Counted from the stretch's first letter, positions 9,039 through 17,389 are shown. The stretch: DNA of 64,000 bases from Bremerella sp. JC817 (GCF_040718835.1 NZ_JBFEFG010000267.1:603501-667500), one strand, 5' to 3'. Notes: generated by a model from the letters alone, not told the origin. Numbers and translations are program-made.

Positions 9039-10379
9039 ATGCGTCGTCAGCGAATTGCTGTGGTTGGAGGTGGCATCAGCGGAAATCTGGTCGCAAGGCT
9101 TTTACACGCCGACCACGAGGTCACCTTGTTCGAGGCGGCCGACTACCCAGGCGGGCACAGCAACACCGTCACGTGCGAACTGGATGGTAAGCCCTACGAC
9201 GTCGACACCGGCTTCATGGTGTTCAACGATCGAACTTATCCGAACTTCTGCCGCATGCTCGACATGCTGGGAGTCGAGTCGCAGAAGAGCGATATGAGCT
9301 TCAGCGTTCGCTGCGAGCAAAGTGGTCTCGAATATCAGGGCAGTAGCCTGAGAGGCCTCTTTCCAAGCTGGCGAAATCTCACTTCCCTTCGTTACTGGAC
9401 CATGCTGCGGGACATTCTGCGATTCAATCATCATGGGACGAAAGCAGTCGCAGAGAACGCCATCCAGCCGAACGAAACGGTCGGGCAATTTCTCGAACGC
9501 TGCCGGGTCGGCACGATGTTTCGCGAGAAGTATCTCGTCCCGATGGCTGCCGCCATTTGGTCGTCCGATCCCGAACAAATCCTTGACTTTCCCGCCGAAT
9601 TCTTTCTCGGCTTTTGTGATAATCACGGCCTGATGGCCATTCGCAATCGTCCCCAGTGGCGAACGATCGTGGGGGGATCGAAGCAGTACGTGCAGAAGCT
9701 GATCGCACCGCTGGTCGATCGCGTGCGTTTGAGCTCGCCCGTCGAATCGATCCGCCGCACCGACGATCAAGTGATAATCACGACATCTCACGACGTGACC
9801 GAGACCTTCGATCAGGTCATCCTGGCGACGCATGCCGATCAATCTCTGCGGATGCTCGACGAGCCGACCGAGGCCGAGTGCGAGCTTCTGTCGCACTTCC
9901 CTTATCAGCCCAACGAAGCCGTTCTGCACACCGACACCAGCTTGCTGCCGACGCATCAACATGCTTGGGCAAGCTGGAACTATTTCCTGCCGGCCAATCA
10001 TCAGACGACCGCCAGCGTTACGTACGACCTATCGCGTTTGCAGAACGTCGATTCTCCGCGGCCGATCCTGCTCAGTTTGAATATTACCGATCGGATTGAT
10101 CCTTCGATGATCTTGAAGACGCTCAAGTACGATCATCCAGCCTATAACCGTCATTCCTTTGCGGCGCAGCAGCGTCTGCCTGAGATTCAAGGGAAGCGGA
10201 ATACGTACTTCTGTGGTGCCTGGTGTGGGTATGGCTTCCACGAAGATGGCGTGAAGAGTGCTTTGGCGGTCGCCGCCTATTTTGGAAAGAACCTCGACGC
10301 ATGCGAAGCTGCCTCTACGAAGGACTTGTCACACACTCGCGACATACGCCGGTCCCTCATCACTTCCGGTATCGGATAA
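9039..10379 (+). CDS. FAD-dependent amine-oxidase-like oxidoreductase
   Basis: The open frame starts at 8955, but the ATG at 9039 (446 aa) has AGGAG at 9027-9031 and places the dinucleotide-binding motif at the N-terminus (RIAVVGGGISGNLVARLL), as expected. DVDTGFMVFNDRTYPNF and the C-terminal FCGAWCGYGFHEDGVKSA are typical of the NAD/FAD oxidoreductases encoded beside DUF1365 and cyclopropane-fatty-acid synthase genes in many bacteria. It probably oxidises or desaturates an acyl chain or helps modify a cyclopropane or branched lipid. It lies 10 nt after the DUF1295 gene and overlaps the next gene by 79 nt. Confidence 0.92.
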   Translation: MRRQRIAVVGGGISGNLVARLLHADHEVTLFEAADYPGGHSNTVTCELDGKPYDVDTGFMVFNDRTYPNFCRMLDMLGVESQKSDMSFSVRCEQSGLEYQGSSLRGLFPSWRNLTSLRYWTMLRDILRFNHHGTKAVAENAIQPNETVGQFLERCRVGTMFREKYLVPMAAAIWSSDPEQILDFPAEFFLGFCDNHGLMAIRNRPQWRTIVGGSKQYVQKLIAPLVDRVRLSSPVESIRRTDDQVIITTSHDVTETFDQVILATHADQSLRMLDEPTEAECELLSHFPYQPNEAVLHTDTSLLPTHQHAWASWNYFLPANHQTTASVTYDLSRLQNVDSPRPILLSLNITDRIDPSMILKTLKYDHPAYNRHSFAAQQRLPEIQGKRNTYFCGAWCGYGFHEDGVKSALAVAAYFGKNLDACEAASTKDLSHTRDIRRSLITSGIG

Positions 10380-11092
10380 CGATGGCCTGTTTCGATCTGG
10401 CCGAACTCGATCAAATTGTCGGTCCGAATCGACTGCTAAGTGATCATCGCTGGGCCGGGGTTTCGTTTCCTCGTGATGTGCATCTCCGACATCTTTCCGG
10501 AAGCCTCGATACTCGTGTGCGGCAATTTGTCGAGCAGCAATCGGGTAAGCGGCCCGAGGGGTCCATTCGCTTGCTCACGCAGCTTCGGAACTTCGGCTAT
10601 TACTTCAGCCCGCTGAACTTGTTTCTGATCGAAGGCAAAACACCAACGGCGGCACCTTCGCAGATCATCGCCGAAGTGAACAATATCCCGTGGGGCGAGC
10701 AGCACGCCTATCTCCTCGAGCCGAGTTGGAACGATGAGAAACAGGCTTGGACCTGCGAGCATCCCAAGCAGATGCATGTCTCCCCCTTCATGCCGATGGA
10801 TCAACGATATCGCTGGACGTTTCGCTCGTTCGGCGAGCGCCTTTCAGTGGGGCTCGAGAACATCGACGCCGGGCGTCCCATCTTTGGGGCTGGGATGGAT
10901 TTAGAAAAAAAGCTGTTAGCACCCCGGGGTACTCGACGGTTCATACCTAGTGTGCCTGCTATGAGCCTGAAGGTCGTCGCGGCAATCTACTTGGAAGCCT
11001 GGAAACTTTGGTGGAAACGATGTCCCATCTATCCTCACCCGCGAAAACAATCCGGCAGCAAAATGGCTGCCCCGGCGACCAAACCGCTGTAG
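10301..11092 (+). CDS. DUF1365 domain-containing protein
   Basis: The frame is open from 10223, but the family begins at the sequence MRSCLYEGLVTHSR, which corresponds to the ATG at 10301 (263 aa). This start lies inside the end of the preceding oxidoreductase gene, a 79-nt overlap. DUF1365 hallmarks are HFRYRITM, SIRLLTQLRNFGYYFSPLN near residue 85, and KQMHVSPFMPMDQRYRW. The biochemical role is not established. The family is nearly always encoded between an FAD oxidoreductase and a cyclopropane-fatty-acid synthase, as here, so it should assist the same lipid modification. The 3' end overlaps the synthase gene by 73 nt. Confidence 0.9.
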   Translation: MRSCLYEGLVTHSRHTPVPHHFRYRITMACFDLAELDQIVGPNRLLSDHRWAGVSFPRDVHLRHLSGSLDTRVRQFVEQQSGKRPEGSIRLLTQLRNFGYYFSPLNLFLIEGKTPTAAPSQIIAEVNNIPWGEQHAYLLEPSWNDEKQAWTCEHPKQMHVSPFMPMDQRYRWTFRSFGERLSVGLENIDAGRPIFGAGMDLEKKLLAPRGTRRFIPSVPAMSLKVVAAIYLEAWKLWWKRCPIYPHPRKQSGSKMAAPATKPL

Positions 11093-12384
11093 GCGAAATT
11101 GCACTTCAAGCATCGATTCGGCCTGCCAGCGGCATGAAAGCCAAGGTGGCGGCAGGGCTTCATTGTTGGGTTTCGCGGCAGTGCCGCCGACTACTTCATC
11201 AGGCTCTCTCACAAATTGATGCCGGGCACGTCCTGATCGTCGACCCACTGGGGCAGCATCAATTCGGGCCGAGCAGCGATGTCGAACTGCGGGCAGTGGT
11301 GCGGATCGATGACCTGCGTGTTTATCGCCGCATGATTTTCGGGGGCACGCTCGCCGCTGCGGAAGCTTACCTGGACGGAAAGTGGGTTTGCAGTGACCTG
11401 ACCGCACTGCTGCGAATCATGGCTCGCAATCTGGAGTCACTCAAAGGAATCGAGAAACGAACGTCGTTCTGGCTCGGTCCGTGGCGGAAGCTTCAGCAGT
11501 GGCAGACTCGTAACTCAAAGTCTGGCAGCCGCAAGAACATCGCGGCCCATTACGACTTGAGCAACGAGTTTTTCGGTCTGATGCTGGACGAGTCGATGAT
11601 GTACTCTTCGGCTATTTACCGCAACGAGCAGACGCCGTTGGCGGAGGCATCCCTTGCGAAGCTTGATCGCATTTGCCGGAAACTTGATATCAAACCAGGG
11701 AGTCACGTCCTGGAGATTGGCACGGGCTGGGGAGGCTTCGCGGAGTTCGCCGCGAAGCATTATGGCTGTCACGTGACGACGACCACCATTTCGGAGCAAC
11801 AACACGAGTTCGCTCGCAAGCGATTTAAAGCCGCTGGTCTCGACGACCAGATCACGCTGCTCAAGTCGGACTATCGTGATCTTACTGGGCAGTTCGATCA
11901 TGTCGTCAGCATCGAGATGATCGAAGCGGTCGGGCGAGATTATCTCGACACTTACTTCCAGAAATGTGCCTCGCTGCTGAAGCCTGAGGGGACGATGGCT
12001 CTACAAGTGATCACGATTCCGGACGAACGTGTCGAAAGTTACTCGCGCGGTGTCGACTTCATCCAGAAGTACATCTTCCCTGGCGGTTTCTTGCCGTCTT
12101 ACCACTTGCTGTCTCGATCGATCGCGAACAAGTCGGATCTGCGAATTTTGCATACCGAAGACTTCGGTCCTCACTATGCTCGCACGCTGGCCGATTGGCG
12201 AATGAACTTCTTCGAGAACATGCCCCGCATTCGCAAGCTTGGCATGGACGACTACTTCCTGCGGATGTGGGAATACTATCTTGCCTACTGCGAAGCAGGA
12301 TTTCATGAACGTCAGATCGGCGTCAGTCAGATGGTGTTGGCTCGACCGAAGTTTCGAGGCGATTCGATCCTGGGCAGCTTCTAG
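11020..12384 (+). CDS. cfa: Cyclopropane-fatty-acyl-phospholipid synthase family methyltransferase
   Basis: This 454-aa protein uses S-adenosylmethionine to add a methylene or methyl group to the double bond of a membrane acyl chain. Visible elements are NIAAHYDLSNEFFGLML (family signature near residue 172), the SAM loop VLEIGTGWGGFAEFAA near residue 230, SIEMIEAVGRDYLDTYF and the C-terminal YLAYCEAGF. The ATG at 11020 is preferred to the upstream TTG at 11008. It overlaps the DUF1365 gene by 73 nt and ends 12 nt before a convergent flippase gene. Given the partner genes, the product may be a modified lipid rather than a plain cyclopropane. Confidence 0.95.
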   Translation: MSHLSSPAKTIRQQNGCPGDQTAVGEIALQASIRPASGMKAKVAAGLHCWVSRQCRRLLHQALSQIDAGHVLIVDPLGQHQFGPSSDVELRAVVRIDDLRVYRRMIFGGTLAAAEAYLDGKWVCSDLTALLRIMARNLESLKGIEKRTSFWLGPWRKLQQWQTRNSKSGSRKNIAAHYDLSNEFFGLMLDESMMYSSAIYRNEQTPLAEASLAKLDRICRKLDIKPGSHVLEIGTGWGGFAEFAAKHYGCHVTTTTISEQQHEFARKRFKAAGLDDQITLLKSDYRDLTGQFDHVVSIEMIEAVGRDYLDTYFQKCASLLKPEGTMALQVITIPDERVESYSRGVDFIQKYIFPGGFLPSYHLLSRSIANKSDLRILHTEDFGPHYARTLADWRMNFFENMPRIRKLGMDDYFLRMWEYYLAYCEAGFHERQIGVSQMVLARPKFRGDSILGSF

Positions 12385-12396
12385 AAACGCCGACGC

Positions 12397-13932
12397 TCAA
12401 TCAATGACGGTGTGGATGTCTTCGTCCGCGCTCAATCCACGCAGTTGCCGCCACAGCCAGGTAATCTCGCTTCGCGCGAACAGCATGTAAGCGACCACGC
12501 CCACCACGACCTGTTTGACCAGGACCACGGCCTGAGGCACAAAGCTTTCGGCATAGCCTACGAGCGACACCACCAGCCCCATCAACAACGAGGCACCAAT
12601 CGCGGGCACTAGCTTCCAGAAGATCGCCCTGGCGTCGATCCCGGCAAAGTGGAAGCAGAAGTAGAGATAAGGACCGCACATCAAGATCGTCGCCAATGAC
12701 ATCGCCAAGGCGAGTTCAAGCGTCACAGCGTATGGATCGGAACCGATGGTTGCCAGAGCGAACCAGCAAGCCGCCCCCAACGAAATCAGCGTTCCGAAAG
12801 CACCGACGGCAAGCATATCGGCCCGTCCAGCGGCGCTCATTAAACTGCCAGAGATGTTGATCCACGCTTGCGCCAGAATCATCAGACCCATCACCGCCAG
12901 CAGCTCGCCAGACTCGATCCACTCGTCACCACCGAGCACCGGCATCAATCGCTCGCCCACCAGAAACATACCGATCGAACATGGTGCGAGCATGATGCCC
13001 ACCATGCGATAGAAGTTGCCGGTCAAACGCGTGAATACTTCGGTATTGCCACGCGCGTGCGAAAGCGCAGGCAACATGGCCGCAGTGACCGGCGACGTCA
13101 ACAAATAGACTGGGCGAATCATCTGGTTGTAGGCCTGGGTATAGTACCCGATCCATTCGTGACCGACGTTGGTGCCACCCATCAACACGCCCAGCAAGAT
13201 CTTGTCGAGATTCTGACCGAACGCGAAGAACAAACCGCTGAGGGTATAGAACCCGCTGAACTGCAGCAGATTGCGAACTTCCGAGAAGTGAGCCCTTCGA
13301 CCGGGTCGCCAAGGCTCGATCGCCCAGAAGCCGATGTTCAGAACGATCAATTCGGCGTACTGCTGAATCACCAACGCCCACACGCCATAGTCGAACCACG
13401 CGGCCACAATCCCCAGGCCACCACTGATCACCAGCGAAAGCAGGCGCACGATGGTCAGCCGACCGAATCGCAGTTTTTTTTCGGCAAGTGATTTGTGCTG
13501 CGAGTACGAGTTGTAGAGCAGGGCGGTGCCCGACAAGGCGATGCCCACCGGCAACAGCCGTTCGGCATGAAACCAATAGGAAAGCAGCGGACTGAGCCCA
13601 GCCAACACAACGACGAGGATTACGCCGGTGATGACCTGGTACCAGAACAACGTCGACGACTGTTCGTCGGTAAGATTCCGTTTTTGAACAGTCGCGATGT
13701 CCATGCCTAGTGATCCGAACGAACGGACCAGTAGTAAGATCGGCATGAACATTCCCAGCAGGCCGAACTCGACCGGATCAACCAATCGGTACATTTCGGC
13801 CAGAACAATTAGCGAGATCACCTGGCCGGCGATCTGACCGATCATGGTCAGTCGCGTAGCGCGCTGCGTCTTCTTGAAGAGATTGGGATCGACGGGAGAC
13901 GAACCAATCTCCGAAGACGGGGCATCATTCAT
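12397..13932 (-). CDS. Polysaccharide/lipopolysaccharide flippase (MOP superfamily, Wzx-like)
   Basis: This 511-aa protein is hydrophobic over nearly its full length, with about 12-14 membrane segments. It opens with a short soluble leader and then TIGQIAGQVISLIVLAEMYR-type helices and VDPVEFGLLGMFMPI, the pattern of the MOP flippase family that moves lipid-linked sugar units across the inner membrane. FGSLGMDIATVQKRNL near residue 72 and SGFYTLSGLFFAFGQNLDK near residue 230 are typical of the lipopolysaccharide-biosynthesis branch. It is probably co-transcribed with the GT2 gene 33 nt upstream on the same strand. Confidence 0.92.
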   Translation of the reverse strand: MNDAPSSEIGSSPVDPNLFKKTQRATRLTMIGQIAGQVISLIVLAEMYRLVDPVEFGLLGMFMPILLLVRSFGSLGMDIATVQKRNLTDEQSSTLFWYQVITGVILVVVLAGLSPLLSYWFHAERLLPVGIALSGTALLYNSYSQHKSLAEKKLRFGRLTIVRLLSLVISGGLGIVAAWFDYGVWALVIQQYAELIVLNIGFWAIEPWRPGRRAHFSEVRNLLQFSGFYTLSGLFFAFGQNLDKILLGVLMGGTNVGHEWIGYYTQAYNQMIRPVYLLTSPVTAAMLPALSHARGNTEVFTRLTGNFYRMVGIMLAPCSIGMFLVGERLMPVLGGDEWIESGELLAVMGLMILAQAWINISGSLMSAAGRADMLAVGAFGTLISLGAACWFALATIGSDPYAVTLELALAMSLATILMCGPYLYFCFHFAGIDARAIFWKLVPAIGASLLMGLVVSLVGYAESFVPQAVVLVKQVVVGVVAYMLFARSEITWLWRQLRGLSADEDIHTVID

Positions 13933-13965
13933 GGGGCGGGGAAGGGGAGTGGGAGGGGAGAGCTG

Positions 13966-14805
13966 TTAGTAACGAATCGCACACCACAATGCCCGGATCC
14001 CATCCTTCCAGCCGATCTTCTTACCTTCCTCGAACGTGCGAGGAAAGTAACGGATCGGTACTTCGCGGATTCGCAGACCCTTGCGACGAGCCAGCTTGGC
14101 AGTGATTTCGGGTTCAACACCAAATCGCTTTTCGCGAAGGGTGGGGGCAATTTCCTGGATGACTTCGCGACGGAACACCTTGTAACAGGTTTCCATGTCG
14201 GTCAGCAACAGATTTGTGAACAAGTTCGACCACATGGTCACCAACTTGTTGGCCAGATAATGTCGGACGCGCGGCACATTACGATGTCCGGTGATGAAGC
14301 GACTGCCGTAAACGGCGTCGACCCCTTCACAGATGATCGGCTGTAACAAGACGCGATAATCTTTCGGCGTGTATTCCAGATCGGCATCCTGGATGATCAC
14401 GGCGTCGCCAGTCGCTTCCTTGAAACCAGTTGCCAAGGCGGCACCCTTGCCCTGGTTTTTCTCGTGGAGAATGATCTTCAAGTCGGATTGACCACGGAGC
14501 GATTCCAGCAGGTCGCGTGTTCCGTCGGTGCTTCCATCGTCGACCAGGATGATTTCACACTTGAAACCGCACTGCCGAACTGCTGCAATAACCTGTTGCA
14601 GCGAGTTCACTTCGTTGAAGATGGGAATCACCACCGACAGCACGAAGTCGAGCGGGATCTCGTAGATCGCCAGCCGGTAACATGCGGCTTCCCCCAGCAA
14701 CTGCTGCAACAACTCAACGCGACGCGAATCGTCCAAAGAGGTCTCCAGTAAGGCCTGCTGTACGTGCGACAACTCGAACTGCTCGTTATCGGAATGGATG
14801 CTCAT
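13966..14805 (-). CDS. Glycosyltransferase family 2 (dolichol-phosphate-mannose-synthase-like)
   Basis: This 279-aa inverting GT-A enzyme probably transfers a sugar from a nucleotide donor to polyprenyl phosphate. I chose the ATG at 14805 because the residues before it (from 14883) do not match the family. Motifs are LSVVIPIFNEVNSL, EIILVDDGSTDGT and the metal-binding QDADLEYTPKDY, followed by MWSNLFTNLLLTDMETCYK, which is typical of DPM1-like enzymes. An N-terminal extension of about 50 residues precedes the catalytic domain. No C-terminal membrane helices are present. With the flippase downstream it suggests a small cell-surface glycan unit. Confidence 0.9.
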   Translation of the reverse strand: MSIHSDNEQFELSHVQQALLETSLDDSRRVELLQQLLGEAACYRLAIYEIPLDFVLSVVIPIFNEVNSLQQVIAAVRQCGFKCEIILVDDGSTDGTRDLLESLRGQSDLKIILHEKNQGKGAALATGFKEATGDAVIIQDADLEYTPKDYRVLLQPIICEGVDAVYGSRFITGHRNVPRVRHYLANKLVTMWSNLFTNLLLTDMETCYKVFRREVIQEIAPTLREKRFGVEPEITAKLARRKGLRIREVPIRYFPRTFEEGKKIGWKDGIRALWCAIRY

Positions 14806-14929
14806 TTGGTGTTCGGGTAATTCCGAGAAGATGGTTGCACGAACCCGCTGATGGCCACAGCGACCGCCCAAGTCCGCCTTCAAGTATAGTGCACTGGCCG
14901 AAGAAAACGAAACCTAGGAGATGTTCTTC

Positions 14930-15745
14930 ATGATCCCCCCTTTCGTCGCAGCTGCGATTCAGATGTCTTCGGGCGCGGAAAAATCGGCCAATCTGGAACA
15001 AGCGGAATCATTGATCGCCGAAGCGGCCCAACAGGGAGCCAAACTGGTCGTCTTGCCCGAGCTTTTCCCCTTCCTGGGAAAGGTCACCGAACTGCGAAAA
15101 AACGCGGAAACCATGGACGGAGGGACACTCGAACGGATGCGGCAGCTGGCAATCAAGCATCAATTGGTGCTGTGTGCTGGAAGTATCGCGATCGAGGCCA
15201 GCAACGATCCCAATAAGGTGGTAAATCGAAGCCTCGTCTTTGGTCCTCATGGGCAAACTTTATCCACGTACGACAAGATCCATTGCTTCGATATCCGCCT
15301 GCCTGATGTCACGGTGATGGAATCGGAACATGTTCGTGCCGGATCGCAGCTTTCGGTATCCGCGACACCGCTGGGGCACGTAGGCCAGGCGATCTGCTAC
15401 GACTTACGGTTCCCCGAAGTGTTTCGGCACCTGACAGAAGACGGGATGCAGATCTGTGTTTTGCCAGCCGCATTTACGGACAAGACGGGCCAGGCTCACT
15501 GGGAAATTCTTGCGCGAGCCCGTGCCATCGAAAACCAGATCTACGTAATCGCCGCAAATCAATGCGGGCTGTATGCCGACTCGATCCAGTGCTACGGGAA
15601 CTCGATGATCATCGATCCATGGGGCGAGGTCCTGGCACGCGGATCGTCGCGCGAACCAGGGATCATTTTAGCCGAGATTGATCTCGCTAAGCTACGTAGG
15701 ATTCGCTCCGAGTTGCCCGCCTTGACGCATCGTCGCCTTGCGTAG
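14930..15745 (+). CDS. Carbon-nitrogen hydrolase (nitrilase superfamily, Nit1/NIT2-like)
   Basis: This 271-aa enzyme hydrolyses a non-peptide C-N bond, possibly as a deaminated-glutathione amidase by similarity to the Nit1 branch. The catalytic triad is readable: Glu in LVVLPELFPF, Lys in YDKIHCFDI and Cys in GQAICYDLRFPEVFR. The C-terminal ANQCGLY and GNSMIIDPWGEVLA blocks follow. I chose the ATG at 14930 over 14921 because AGGAG at 14916-14920 is then 9 nt away. It is transcribed away from the GT2 gene out of a 124-nt shared gap. Confidence 0.93.
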   Translation: MIPPFVAAAIQMSSGAEKSANLEQAESLIAEAAQQGAKLVVLPELFPFLGKVTELRKNAETMDGGTLERMRQLAIKHQLVLCAGSIAIEASNDPNKVVNRSLVFGPHGQTLSTYDKIHCFDIRLPDVTVMESEHVRAGSQLSVSATPLGHVGQAICYDLRFPEVFRHLTEDGMQICVLPAAFTDKTGQAHWEILARARAIENQIYVIAANQCGLYADSIQCYGNSMIIDPWGEVLARGSSREPGIILAEIDLAKLRRIRSELPALTHRRLA

Positions 15746-15832
15746 AACCGCTTGACGTTCGAATGACTTGCTGCGTGCCCTGAACGACTCTTAGACGATT
15801 AACGCTTCGATAGCTCATGACTTGCACACAAC

Positions 15833-15879
15833 TTATTCACAAGTTATTGCATACCATTTATCGACGCACGTTATCGACG
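15833..15879 (+). other. Cluster of DnaA-box-like 9-mers
   Basis: TTATTCACA at 15833-15841 fits the general DnaA-box pattern TTATNCACA. TTATCGACG occurs twice, at 15858-15866 and 15871-15879, each two changes away from TTATCCACA. They lie at the start of a 669-nt non-coding region and next to AT-rich runs. Three sites are too few to claim an origin; a regulatory role or chance is possible. Confidence 0.25.
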
Positions 15880-15953
15880 AGGATCGAAAAAGTTTTTTCC
15901 TCGGTGGTTTTCGAGTAGGAACCGCAATGTCGAAAAAAGATTCCCATGGTTGC

Positions 15954-15982
15954 TTGACAACTCGTGCTCGCTTCGCAAAATT
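15954..15982 (+). promoter_or_regulatory. Candidate sigma-70-type promoter for the hairpin region
   Basis: A perfect -35 hexamer TTGACA (15954-15959) is followed, after 17 nt, by the weak -10 match AAAATT (15977-15982). Transcription would begin near 15990 and run through the stem-loop region toward folK. Confidence 0.35.
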
Positions 15983-16069
15983 AGTCCCTATGTTGATTGG
16001 AACCAAGGGACGCTAATCGCGTCTTAATCACCTCTCCTCCTCGCCAAAACTCGTGTCATTTGTTGCAAT

Positions 16070-16253
16070 TTGGTCGTTCTGACCAACCGGTTCCTGGCTA
16101 GAAAAACAGACTTCCCTACGGAAGGTCTGCGCGCCGGGAAAGCAACAACGACGAAAGGGCTGGCCAGCGAGAAGATCTCGTCGGAGAGAGGTCACGATAT
16201 GTGCGAGAGCATTGCTTTCCGGCAAACGGATTTGCCACTCAAAGGTTGGCAAA
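16070..16253 (+). ncRNA. Candidate structured RNA with alternative stems (sRNA or leader)
   Basis: Stem-loops follow one another: TTGGTC/GACCAA (16070-16075 with 16081-16086), CAGACTTCC paired to GGAAGGTCTG with one bulged G (16107-16115 with 16120-16129), and CGAGA/TCTCG (16168-16172 with 16176-16180). Then TTTGCC at 16231-16236 can pair either with the upstream GGCAAA (16221-16226, 4-nt loop) or, extended to TTTGCCA, with the downstream TGGCAAA (16247-16253, 9-nt loop). The two choices exclude each other. No known RNA family (RNase P, tmRNA, SRP, 6S, TPP, cobalamin) is recognisable. The transcript ends are inferred. Confidence 0.4.
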
Positions 16254-16301
16254 CTCTCCCACTAAAAACTTGAAGGGCGACGACCGACTGGAGCGACCGC
16301 G

Positions 16302-16323
16302 ACAGACCTTCGGGCCTGTTTTA
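16302..16323 (+). terminator. UUCG-capped terminator-like hairpin upstream of folK
   Basis: ACAG-A-CC (16302-16308) faces GG-C-CTGT (16313-16319), closed by a TTCG tetraloop with C-G closing pair and one A-C mismatch, then TTTT (16319-16322). It could end the candidate small RNA or act as an attenuator about 90 nt before the folK start. Confidence 0.45.
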
Positions 16324-16414
16324 TGGATATCCCTTCTTGCTTTTTAGTGTGACACATCGTCGGAAAGTTGGTTCTCATTTCTCTCGCTCCCCCGTTCATT
16401 AAAGCAGAGCCGAC

Positions 16415-17377
16415 GTGCCCACGATCCTGATTGCCTTGGGCGCGAACCTTGGGGATCGCGGCGAAACGCTGCTCGAGGCGATTGACCAGTTGGCAGCTGA
16501 TCCAGCTTTCACCTTGCTGCAACGCAGCGAACTGCTGGTAACCAAACCGGTTGGCGGCCCCGCTGGCCAGCCTGACTTCTTGAATGCCGCCGCCAAGCTG
16601 GCGACCGAGCTTTCACCCGATCAAGTCCATCAGAAGCTGATCGACATCGAACAACAGCATGGACGCGTGCGAAAGCAACGCTGGGGTGCCCGCAAGCTCG
16701 ATCTCGACTTGCTTCTCTACGACGACCAGGTCATCGCGACGCCAAGCCTGACGGTGCCACATCCTCGGATGAGCTTTCGCAAGTTCGTGATGCAGCCATC
16801 CGCGGAAGTCGCCGCCGAGATGGTCCACCCAACGCTCCACGCATCGATCGGCGAGCTTTGGCAGCAACTGCAAAGCGCGCCGCCGCTCGTCGAGATCGCT
16901 TCGCTGCCTGGTCCCGTTTTGCACGTTTTGTGCGAACGCGTCGCGGCGGAACTTGGCGACGACGTCGTTTCGCACCCTAACGATCTGTGGGCGAACCTAA
17001 AAGAAGACGCGACGCTCGAAGGAACACTTCGATCGATCGCGGATCGCGGATCGGAATGGAGTAACTTACCCCCAGGCCATGCCGTCCGAATTGTTCCCTG
17101 GTGGCAGGCAACCTCCGAGGTCATCGCCCCCGACCTGGTTTGCCCTTCACAAGAGACGACTGGCGCGCGACTGGTGGTGTTCTGGAAACGCCCCGACGAT
17201 ACCTTCTCAGAAGCGGAAGGCACGTGGTGGGATGGCCCACAGCGAGAACTGCTGCAGGAGAACCTCGCCCAGAAAGTCGAAGATAGGGTGCGAGGCCCAA
17301 GACTCTGGCTCGATGGCAACGACATCGATTCGGCCGTGACCGAAGTTGCCGCTGCCATTCAAGCCATTCTCGATTGA
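16415..17377 (+). CDS. folK: 6-hydroxymethyl-dihydropterin pyrophosphokinase (HPPK) with C-terminal extension
   Basis: The first 160 residues are a complete HPPK, which transfers pyrophosphate from ATP to 6-hydroxymethyl-7,8-dihydropterin in folate synthesis. Motifs are ILIALGANLGDRGE, GGPAGQPDFLNAAAKL, and RKQRWGARKLDLDLLLYDD followed by VPHPRM. The protein is 320 aa, twice the usual 160. The last 155 residues (from about PLVEIASLPGPV) are a separate stretch I do not recognise, with an acidic, Trp-containing sequence ending in a helix (DSAVTEVAAAIQAIL). The GTG start gives the expected N-terminus. The long upstream region holds a candidate structured leader. Confidence 0.93.
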   Translation: MPTILIALGANLGDRGETLLEAIDQLAADPAFTLLQRSELLVTKPVGGPAGQPDFLNAAAKLATELSPDQVHQKLIDIEQQHGRVRKQRWGARKLDLDLLLYDDQVIATPSLTVPHPRMSFRKFVMQPSAEVAAEMVHPTLHASIGELWQQLQSAPPLVEIASLPGPVLHVLCERVAAELGDDVVSHPNDLWANLKEDATLEGTLRSIADRGSEWSNLPPGHAVRIVPWWQATSEVIAPDLVCPSQETTGARLVVFWKRPDDTFSEAEGTWWDGPQRELLQENLAQKVEDRVRGPRLWLDGNDIDSAVTEVAAAIQAILD

Positions 17378-17389
17378 CGGTCGAGACGT

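Larger units (their letters stand above)
15746..16414 (+). other. Non-coding region with many hairpins upstream of folK
   Basis: No convincing gene is seen in these 669 nt; the 64-codon frame at 15822-16016 lacks a ribosome binding site and family resemblance. The first part has DnaA-box-like 9-mers and A/T runs, then a TTGACA element at 15954-15959. From about 16070 there is a string of stem-loops, an alternative pair of mutually exclusive stems and a UUCG-capped terminator-like hairpin (see separate entries). The features fit a small RNA gene or a long regulated leader of folK, whose GTG start is at 16415. Confidence 0.6.

Noticed and set aside
15822..16016. 64-codon frame in the gap before folK
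   Set aside because: It has no ribosome binding site and no family resemblance, and overlaps the promoter-like element; probably chance.
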